Positions 55,489-64,000 of a DNA stretch of 64,000 nt are shown here, in pieces. Position numbers and translations under genes: made by a program. Numbering within the stretch: the stretch's first letter is position 1; each line of letters starts with the position of its first letter. The notes under the pieces are model-generated. The model saw only the letters and a program-made list of their open reading frames with translations. It was not told the DNA's origin and did not search any database. This DNA comes from Massospora cicadina. Its lineage: Eukaryota > Entomophthoromycota > Entomophthoromycetes > Entomophthorales > Entomophthoraceae. Location: contig JAKSZP010000161.1 in assembly GCA_022478985.1 (NCBI GenBank), forward strand, positions 100,434-164,433, given 5' to 3'.

Positions 55489-57481
55489 TGTGATAAAATA
55501 ATTCGTCACATATTATTTTTGATAATTTAAACATATAACTTACCCCAATAAATATAAAATTTATAATCTGGCCAATCTGATGGGTTTAGTCAATCTAGAT
55601 GTTTTTGGTATAATTGAGGTTTCAACTTAGTTCGTTTGAGGTAGGCAAATGTGCTGGAGGAATTTTCCAATAAAAAATTGTTTAGACTTTAAGAAAAAAA
55701 TATTATTTCAAGCTCTTCTTGTTTTGTTTTATTATTTAAATGTGGGATTGATGGGATGATACTCACCTTGGAGGGCTTACTCTATCAATGCTGAAATAAA
55801 GCGCAAGTTTAAATTCACTTATTTTTAATTTTATTACTTTATTCTTTGTATTGGTCCTCAGGTGGTTGCTCTTGAGGTACCACCCAACTCTATGGGGTTT
55901 TTTATCCTCTTCAGCCACAAATCCAGTATTCACCCAAGGTAGTTGAGTGTTTCAAAGAGGCTGGACAAAATCTGCACCTCAGTTTATAGTGTGAATCAGG
56001 TACCATAGCCATGATAAATTCAACTTTATCTGGTGGATTGAGACCTGATGAATCCTCAGGTGGCAGATGTTAGATCAGCTCTAGGCCTTGATCCAGATGT
56101 CTGATGGTGAGGATGAGATGTGCTGTTTGGTAAATTACATCAGTGGTAGAGAGTGATTGGACTTGTTCACCACCATACCTCAGCCAATTAGGCCAAGCTA
56201 ATTAGTATAACCAATTTTAGCACTTAAGTCATATACACGTATATTTTTATTGGTTAGAGGCAACTCTCCAATTTAGGGTTGTGATGATGGTGGATGGGAA
56301 CTTAGGATTCCCTTTTGTTACGTCATTTTTTAAGATCTTTTTTCATAAGCCAGCTTATATCGCTCAGCAGGCTGCTAGATGGGTCTAGTTGCCATCCTAA
56401 GTGGCACCAAACTCACTATCTGAGTTTTAGGTTTGTAGCTCCTGATAACTTGGTTAGAGGCAGATATGGCGTGAGGACTCCAGCAATTGAGGCAAATCCC
56501 AACAGGGACTTTAAAAAAGATTGTCAATTTATCTGAGACCCTTTGATTTCCTGTACTTTCCCAAAGCCCCTCTTGAAATGACAGTTTTTTGAGTTTTGTT
56601 TTGATTCTAAGATATGTAGCGCAGTTGGCCCTCCCCCATCTTCTCTCTTGGTGATGTGATGAAATGATTTGTTGAATAGTGTTTTTGATAATTAAAAAAA
56701 CATAGAGATTACCCCAGATCAAAGCAAAATAATCTAGTTGATCCAATAGGTCGTTCAATTTATATTTTGTTAACATGATTAAAATTTTAAATAGATGCGT
56801 TTGATGTAGAAAAACGCGCTGAGAGATTTTTCATTTGATAATCATTTTAACTTTAAGATAAAATAATAATTCAAGCTATCTTATTTGTTTACCTTATTTT
56901 AAGGTGGGAACAATGTGATGATTTTGACCTTGGAATTAATAATTTGTTGACGCTGAAATAAAGTGCAAGTTTAGATTAACATAATTTTTAAGTATATTAA
57001 TTTATTTTATACGTTGCTCCTTAAATGTTCACTTTTGAGGAACCGCCCAAAATTATGGGATTTTATTCCCCTTTCAGACATGAAACCAATATTCTCCTAA
57101 GGTGATAGAGTGGTTTAAAGGGGCTGGACTAAATCTGCACCTCAGCCTGTAGCGAGAACCAGGTGCTAGAGCCCTGATGAATCCAGAATGATCTAATGGA
57201 CTGAGCCCTGATAAACCTAGGTGGCAGAGGCCATATCATCTCCAGGCTTTGATCCAGAGATCTGGTGGTGATGATGAGATGTGATGATCAGTGGATTTCA
57301 CCAGTGGTAAAGGGTGGTTGGACTTTTTCACCACCACACCTCAGCCAATTGGGCCAAACCAATGGTATAACAAATTTTGGCACTTAAGTTGTATACAAGG
57401 TTACCCTTATTAGTGGAGGCAACTCTCCAATTCAAGGTTGTGTCAATGGCAGATGGGAACTTGGAATTCCCATTTGTTACA
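55489..57481. mobile_element. Short LTR-pair element inside RLG-E RNase H
   Basis: Two direct repeats, 55489-56322 (834 bp) and 56655-57481 (827 bp), enclose 332 bp. Shared blocks include ACCTCAGCCAATT.GGCCAA and GGCAACTCTCCAATT. It separates the RNase H halves of RLG-E (MHWLL at 57490 and NYLLQGAK at 55480). The repeats run TGTGAT to TGTTACA on plus. A purine tract next to 56322 on the minus strand favours minus orientation. There is no coding capacity, and I could not see a target duplication. Confidence 0.7.
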
Positions 57482-58900
57482 ACAGCCAGTGCATCAAAAA
57501 ACCAAGAACAGCGTCCAACTCTTTATCATAGATGGCCATGCACGCTCTGTGACACTAAATTTCCTAGAAAAGTAAGCTACAGTATGTTTTCGCCCATAAT
57601 GTTCTTGAAAAAGGATGTCACCAACTGTGGTTCCAGAGACATTACATGTCACAATAAATGGCTTACCTTCATCAGCATGATAAAGAGAAAGGGAAGTGGC
57701 GAAAACATCTTTCATTGACTCAATACCTTGTTGAAATTTGGGGTTCCAATGAGGAAAGGCACGTTATTGCTTGAAAGAGGGTATGGAAGTAAGTCCAGTC
57801 ACATAATAGCTGGTGAAGCTACTTATGATAAGTGAATAATTTTAGTAGGCTGTGCATTTGATTCTGTGTTACCAGATGGTCCAAGAGCAAATGGCATATA
57901 GATTGGAAGGCGCAAATGGCATGAACATCCTTTAATATTAAATTATCCAGGAACTGAACTTCATCTTTTTTCTTTAACTCGCATTTGGATGACTTAAACT
58001 AGACCAGCTTTTTGGAGTGTTGGTGCCACAACTACAAGATCCTTAACATGGTTTTCAGCGTTGGACGAGTATTTAAGGTGTTATCCACATATTCTATTGC
58101 TCAAGAGGACCTGAGATCCAGAGCATTATCAATGTGGCGCTGAAAGACAGCTGGAAAATTAAAGACCAGAGGGCGTGACCTTAAACTAGTATATTCCAAC
58201 TGGTGCAAATAGCCATCAGCCATTCTTGGTCAAACTTAACCTACAATAATTGAAAAGCATTCACCAAATAAATTTTGAAAAAAACCTTTAAATTTTGACA
58301 CTTCTGTGAAATTGCTGACTCAAGAGGTAGTGGTATGGATAGAGGATTTTAACATTGTTCATGTACCTATAATTCACACAAAGTCTCAAGGCGCCATAAG
58401 TTTATATGAAAAATATGGTTTTGACATAGGAGTGGTTTTATTGATCATCCATCCCTTGTTTACCACATTGTCAATCCAGGTCTTTAACGCCTGGTCTTCT
58501 TTATCTATTTAGGGATATTGGGGCAGTTGGTCTTGATGAGTTCAAACTTCAGCTGAAAAACTCAGAATAAATTCTATGAGAGACTTAGCAGATTATTAGC
58601 AGCTTTTAATGAAAAAGTTGACTTGAAAGGAGCGAGAATATGAGGCAAAGTAGGTAAAACAAACACAATATCAGTAGAGAATTATTTCACTGTTGCCACC
58701 CTGGCATTTCCTGTTGACAGCGAGAGGAGGAGGGGAAATTTGCCTGAATGAAAACTGGATGTGAAGACTACCTTATTCCAGTCTAAGTCAATACTCACTG
58801 GATAGCAGCGCCACCATCCTACCCCTAAAATCACCATGTATAATTACTACAGTATTCTGCGAAATTTTCCAAAATTCATACTCATGGGAAATAAAGTGCT
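57482..58900 (-). pseudogene. RLG-E reverse transcriptase and RNase H start
   Basis: 57715-57494 on the minus strand is an open RNase H piece: FIVTCNVSGTTVGDILFQEH and HTVAYFSRKFSVTERAW. Upstream in element order, RT fragments are readable in shifting frames: AIEYVDNTL near 58090 (the YxDD box with its second Asp lost), KSSKCELKKKDEVQFLDNL near 57990, and SRPLVFNFPAVFQRHIDNAL near 58150. Heavily decayed. Confidence 0.75.
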
Positions 58901-58919
58901 GTGGATTGCGCATAGGAAG

Positions 58920-59090
58920 TGTGAGCATGGGGATACTTGATACCCATTACAGGCAAACCAGGGTTAAATTCAAGATCAAAGCTTGTATGACCTTTAGGTC
59001 ATTGTAATCCCTGTGGTTCCAATGTCCACTATGGCAGTTAATGCTACCTTGTGCTGTCCTACTGTAATATGAATGGGTCAAAAAATAAGC
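58920..59090 (-). pseudogene. RLG-E aspartic protease remnant
   Basis: The minus strand reads VGQHKVALTAIVDIGTTGIT, aligned with VGSHHVSFEALVDTGAMG of RLG-B. The catalytic Asp is present but DTG reads DIG. It continues to KLDLEFNPGLPVMGIKYPHA. It fixes the 5' side of RLG-E pol at about 59090. Confidence 0.65.
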
Positions 59091-59997
59091 ACAGCCAAAT
59101 CTAAGCAACTTGTTAATAGATCATGTGGTTATACCTGATTTCTTGACCTTGGGAAGCTTCCAGTTCTTATGGGCCTTTTTATGAACTGGATGGGAATAGC
59201 TGATGCCCAAGAATATGACAGAGAAATGGATCCAAGGTCTGCAAGGTCTGAAAAGCGCTGTACGTCTGAAAGGTCATCATAAATTGGGTTTACACAGCAC
59301 TGTTGTTAGACTTTGATGGTTGAACATAAACCAAACACATTAGAAAATTATCAATGCTGATAGATTACTCACATTGATGGATCCTTTTATCCTTCCCAAA
59401 TTAGCTGCATAATCAGTTAAATTAGATACACCTTGAAAGATACTTGACTGCATCCAAATATCCCAATTATAATAGCTGATAATAGCTATGACATAGTATT
59501 ATTATGGCCGATTATGGGGCCCACTTGGGTGAAATAAGTGGTTTTATGGCATAAACTTAATTACACTTTCAAATTAAATGCAATTGCAATTGATGAGTAT
59601 TAGATTTTATGTATGTCAATATTTGTAATTGTTTTGAAAGTACTTGCACATGGATGGCCCAATTGGGGAGTACCTAGTACTATCAAGAGGCCTGCTGACA
59701 TCCCAATTAGTGGTGCGTCATTATTTGAATTTCATATTTTCTTTTCCCAATTTATTATATTTTATCAGCTATATGATGAACCTAATCATGCTGACTGAAA
59801 AGCAAGTATACACTGCTGAGGTGCTAATATTACGCCTAAAATCTTTCCAATTACAAGAGTAGAAGTGTCTTAATCAAGATGAAACAATTGTAATTAAGTT
59901 AATGCAAGGGCTGAATTAACTTGCAGAACTTTAATAACTCTGCCATAATCCATAGAGGATTGGCATGGTTTTGATGAACTCATTAAGAGATGTGTAT
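59091..59997. other. Unassigned, possible RLG-E 5' remnant
   Basis: Lies upstream of the minus-strand RLG-E protease, where gag and the 5' LTR should be. I could not recognise either. The short plus-strand frames at 59613-59862 are not convincing. Confidence 0.4.
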
Positions 59998-60041
59998 GGC
60001 CAGGCGCTAGTATTTTTATATAAAAATACTAGCGCCTGGCC
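59998..60041. repeat. Perfect 44-bp palindrome
   Basis: Left arm GGCCAGGCGCTAGTATTTTT followed by AT; the right arm is its exact reverse complement with no spacer. The flanking bases (T on both sides) end the symmetry. It can form a cruciform or an RNA hairpin with a GC-rich stem base and an AT-rich tip. Confidence 0.95.
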
Positions 60042-60640
60042 TTAAAAAATAGTCCTTCCATTTAAATTTAGATTATCTTAAACAATATCCAATAGATATA
60101 TCTTCATATAAAGAAGTGTAGATAAGCGTTAAGGGGAGATTTTCATTATCACTTGCATCAGGAGAGTTCCCAATTAGAGAGGAAAAATACCCAGAAGAGA
60201 CCAGAAGAGTCAATAATTATTGTCTAAGCTTTTTGAGCTTCAGAACGGTTAGAAAATACCGTAAGACACAGCAGAATCAAGAATATATTGGCCAAAACTC
60301 TTCCTGACTATCAAAGCGGGAGTATATTAACTAAGCGAGTTAATTCTAAAAGCTTACAACTGTTCATAACTTGTTTTACCTATGATATTTGATAATGAGA
60401 TTGCTGGATTCTTGGGGCCTACATTGATTGCAAATATTACCAAAATTCATTTTTTGATATCAGTGTAATGACTGAATCCTTAGGAGAAAAAGATACATAT
60501 GAACCATTATGGATTCTTTAGCACTATGAAAACGGGTATATTAGACCTTTGAGCAGTAATAAAAAACTTTTTTAAAGCGACTGACCCCATAAATATATAA
60601 ACTATCTCACAATTTGTTTAATAGTTGTATTTTTTTGTTA
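60042..60640. other. AT-rich spacer, no gene seen
   Basis: No recognisable gene or repeat. The left boundary of the LTR that follows may lie within it. Confidence 0.5.
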
Positions 60641-62113
60641 GGCTGAAGTGATACAAGAGAAAATTGGGCTGTAATTACATTTTTCTGAACCTACATAACA
60701 GTAGCCACAGATTCAAGGCGACGCTCTACTTTTAGGGGTCAACTTATGATAAGTGAGTGAGGGTTTTTAGGTCCTTATAATGATGAAAGTTGAATGAAGT
60801 GTTCAAAGTAATGTTTAGACTACTTCTCTTGAAAAGTTAAATAAATTTTAAACATATTCTATCCTTCAATTGGAGCTAACAAATGGGTTTTGTCCATATA
60901 CATAATGTTTAGAAACGCATTATTCAGTATTTTTATTTTTTTTATAAAACTAGAGCTTTAAGGAAATGGGATTTTATTGGGGAAAAAATAACCCAACACA
61001 CTATTATTAGCAGGGCGCTGAGTTTCAGGATGATCATGTGAGATGTGGGCTTAGATGTCTAGCAATGCCTTAAATTGTAAAATTTTTATATTTTAATAAA
61101 TTGAATGTTGTTTCAAATGTCATGCTTCAAATTATACATTTACCAATTAAATTTGATCAGCTAATTTTTTTTAATTGTATTCAATCCCCAATTTTAAACA
61201 TCAGAGTTTTATTCAATTCCATTTAAACTTGCAAATCATTTTAATTCCCATTGTTTACCTTTTCTATCTGACTTTAGGATTAGTAAGGATTTTTTTTGTA
61301 TAATTCTTTCACCTGGGGATACCCCAGGTTAAAATTTTTCAACTAATTTTGCTCCTGGTTGATCGTCCTGAATGGAAGTAGAGTTTGTGACCATTATACT
61401 CTTTTTAGTAGATTATTTAATTTCCACTCAAAAATGTCTAATTTCTTCATATACTTCTCTGCTGAATCAGAAATAATGAAAGGTTTTAATTAGGAGTTTG
61501 GTGTAAGATGAGAGAAGTCAAACAAAGAGGGTCAGTTATGTAACGCTAATCCACAGTATGACCCAGATACTTATATTAGGTTAGTAAAGGCGCCTTATAG
61601 TTGGTGCCCTTCTTTTTTCTGAAGCTGTGCAAGGACCTATCTCTTAGGATTTGAGAAGAATAGAAAGCTGAAATCCCTGCTCCCAAAATGAGACTTGACA
61701 AATTGACTCTTGAATCAGCGTGAATGGAACCTTCCCTGAAGGTGTTGAAACTAGATTTGATCAGGAAGCTTCACACATACGAGTTTTGATGAAAGCACCT
61801 TCAGGAATCCCATCCTCGCTTCCTGAATCACTTTAGGCGCGGCAATACTGATGCATTAATGAGGATGATGCAGTACAGTGAGGGCGCCAACTAGGAGGCT
61901 GATTTGGAAGGCAGTGAAAGATCCTGATCTTACAGGGCCATGAAGGTCCTTGAGGCACCATGTCCCCACACGCCTATAAATATTGACGCGTTCTAACTTA
62001 ATAAAGTAGTCTATATTTTCCCCGTCTTTTTGTTTTTTGACCTCTTTACTAAATTTCAGCGACAAGACTCTTTCAAATTTCAGTGAAAATCAAAAAAATG
62101 TTATGCTGAGAGA
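60640..62113 (+). repeat. 5' LTR of the right-end element (RLG-Y)
   Basis: Related to the relic at 42880-44091 along most of its length and followed by a tRNA-type primer site TGGTGCTCACTAAAG (62116-62130). The exact start is uncertain. It contains an inverted sequence CACCTGGGGATACCCCAGGT near 61310. Confidence 0.65.
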
Positions 62114-62115
62114 AG

Positions 62116-62130
62116 TGGTGCTCACTAAAG
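62116..62130 (+). other. RLG-Y primer-binding site (tRNA type)
   Basis: TGGTGCTCACTAAAG; the first 11 bases are identical to the RLG-D site. Confidence 0.65.
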
Positions 62131-62269
62131 GGGGCTCTGAGCCATCTAAAATGTAAAATGTCTATCACAAACAATATAGAATACTAATAGTCACAAAGCT
62201 TCAACCTGCTGATCAGTTGCTAAGCGTCACTCAATGTATATATTACCTCATGATAAAGTACCACCCATG

Positions 62270-63839
62270 CAGCCTGAAAGTTTAGAATTTTGGGCCGCAT
62301 TCCAGTTCTCTCTACCTTTAATTGGCATTGATCAGCATTAACTTCAGTATGAGAACCTTGAAGTCATTATTTGACAGTTGTTAAATGGCATTTACTCCAT
62401 GGGTGCCCACTCAAGCTGCTCCCACGCCTCTTTGGTGCCTTCTACCATGTGGGATCTTTATACCTTGGCCTAACTACCACTGGGAGATCTGAGTTTGGGG
62501 ACCAAGCGCTATCTTCATAGTTTTTCACCCTGCTATTAATCACCTCTACCAGCTAGTCAAGTTGCACCATCATGAAGTCCTCCAACAACCAGGGCTTACC
62601 CAAAATTTACACTCCCATGCTTTATTAATTTCTACAACGCAGCTTCATCCTTCATCCATAATAACCAGGAAGCAACTATTGATAACCGATTACTAAATCA
62701 ATGAAGCCTGAGGACAGATTGCAGTGTTGGATATTGGGATTTTTGGCTACCTCAATGACCAACTTCGTCAGAATATCCAACTCCTAGAGGCTGCTTGGAA
62801 CCAGTATCTCCACCAAATCAAAGATATGTTATGAACTATACAACAATACTATCAGGAGCTGGCCTCTTTTGACTATACTTTTGGGAGTGAAGGACCTAAA
62901 GGGCCTAGGGGGCTTAAAGGTCTCGAGGGGCCTGAAGGACCTGGAAGGCCCCGTTGTCCTTGGGGCCCTCTGGCCCCACAGCACCTCTTCCCAGACCCTG
63001 ATGACCTTTGGAGAAAGGATGTCTTGGCAGCACTAGCTGCCTTATGGGATCAGATCAAAAACATAGCCCAAGGATGTAAACTCTGAGTATATGGAGTCCT
63101 CCTCGATCCTAGGGTCTTGATTGAGGCATTGTCTAATTAAATAGATAATTTTTTCTCCTTTACCAAGCTTTATAACAGTCACATTTCTCAGCCTAAAAAA
63201 CATGTCAGGGATTTGAGACCCATTTAACCAGCCTAGAAAGTAAGCTCCTTCTTCAGGGCGCCAATATTCAAGCCCTAAAAAACAGGTTTCTCATAAGGCG
63301 TCTATTTCATACCTCAACCAAAACTAGGACAATATTCAAGAGGATCTCAAGGTATTAAGATAACAGTTGGATAGCAGGCCCCCCGCAACTATGTGGAAAC
63401 CAAGATTCTGAGCCTGCACCAATTCCTGGCGTTAACATACTCTCCACTCCTTTTGTATTAAATTTTAAACTAGTTAAAAGAGATGTTCACCCTCAGCCAG
63501 GAAAGCATTGCCTCTTTCCTATATAGCTACAAGAGTTCCATGGAAGAGGCCACTGACTGGCAAAAAGTGAAGCATATCCATTCCTGTCTTAACATCACTG
63601 CTCAGGAGATCATGACTCCCTACCTAAAGGACTGCAACACCTGGGAACAAGTCTGAACGGCCTTAGTCCAAGAATTCAGCAGAAATCAAACTCTGGCCAA
63701 CCAAAAACAAAAGTTCATGTGATCTACCTGAGTAAAAGGGAAAGCCATGTGGAGTTTGCCAATCACTTTTATGATCAAACGCAACCCTTGATTACCACAA
63801 ATAGTATCACCTTGGGTGACACCATTACCGCTGTAATCT
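62270..63839 (+). pseudogene. RLG-Y gag with collagen-like segment
   Basis: Gag by position after the primer site. N-terminal fragment: LEFWAAFQFSLPLIGID (from about 62285). 62724-63086 is one 121-codon frame with a single TGA: first a likely coiled coil (YLNDQLRQNIQLLEAAWNQY), then collagen-like triplets (GPKGPRGLKGLEGPEGPG at about 62888-62941), then LWRKDVLAALAALWDQIKNI. Later pieces (ESHVEFANHFYDQTQPLIT near 63745-63800) resemble the capsid part of RLG-D gag. Several frame breaks. A cellular collagen is unlikely given the setting. Confidence 0.65.
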
Positions 63840-64000
63840 TGTCATGAAAATGACAGAAGAAGTTTAGAACAGCCTGTCAGTCAGGATGCATAAGCACCCA
63901 AAAAGCAAACCAGAATGCCAGAGGCATTGCAACTCAAATGGCGTTTTATGGAGCCGGGCATTTGGAAATTATAAATCGTTGGTGCAAGACAATAGTGAAT
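63840..64000 (-). repeat. Edge of a minus-strand family-A LTR
   Basis: From 63840 (TGTCATGAAAATGACAG) to the window end it matches the reverse complement of the last 160 bp of the RLG-A LTR (AGAAGAAGTTTAGA, TAAGCACCCAAAAAGCAA). No primer-site sequence lies to its left, so this is the outer edge of an element or solo LTR inserted in RLG-Y gag; it continues beyond the window. Confidence 0.82.

Noticed and set aside
62880..62960. Cellular collagen gene
   Set aside because: Only a few triplets, flanked by Gag-like sequence and a retrotransposon primer site; no longer collagen region follows.

Overview
The window is a eukaryotic, repeat-dominated stretch: layered Ty3/gypsy LTR retrotransposons, most in nested insertions, with AT-rich spacers between them. 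I see no operons and no intact cellular gene. Chromodomain-bearing (chromovirus) elements with Tf1/sushi-like priming, the low gene density and the moderate AT richness fit a large repeat-rich fungal genome best. That is inference; another eukaryote is not excluded, and no species-level claim is possible. Almost every retroelement gene is broken by stops and frameshifts, so the coding entries are decayed copies. Element names used here (RLG-A to RLG-E, RLG-G, RLG-Y, NA-1, NA-2, TRIM-1) are mine.

Layout. 1-3553: old minus-strand LTR debris. 3554-5303: TRIM-1, a short internally deleted LTR element. 5559-15667: RLG-A, a self-priming chromovirus; its 3' LTR is split by NA-1 (12387-15166, minus), an internally deleted relative with a perfect GCATC duplication. 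15668-18287: AT-rich spacer with a tRNA-derived SINE (16931-17056) between perfect 18-bp duplications. 18293-25720: RLG-D (target duplication GTTAT), holding a solo LTR of the RLG-G family (21058-21944, duplication GTATC) and two 13-nt micro-insertions. 26218-33082: RLG-C (duplication AAAGC), with an unexplained 0.8-kb insertion. 33150-39085: RLG-B (duplication GTGTC), same family as RLG-A. 39193-39877: LTR relic. 39880-42880: the least repetitive part, with a possible orphan gene at 41354-41887. 42880-47735: LTR relic plus NA-2, which carries a GA/G microsatellite and a second SINE.

47760-59090: RLG-E on the minus strand, split by RLG-G (48597-54544) inside integrase and by a 2-kb LTR pair (55489-57481) inside RNase H. 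59998-60041: perfect 44-bp palindrome. About 60640-63839: 5' part of another element (RLG-Y) with a collagen-like Gag segment. 63840-64000: edge of a minus-strand family-A LTR.

How it fits together. Two priming styles coexist. Chromodomain elements (RLG-A, RLG-B, RLG-G) have a primer-binding site complementary to their own predicted RNA 5' end. Elements without a visible chromodomain share a tRNA-type site, TGGTGCTCAC. In the chromodomain families a separate reading frame starts just after the chromodomain, encodes an AHKN motif, crosses the polypurine tract and continues into the 3' LTR; the part inside the LTR is conserved between copies. SINEs and ultra-short retroposon tails with 9-18-bp duplications show that LINE-type machinery is also active, though no LINE gene is present here. 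These are the signals I would follow up first.
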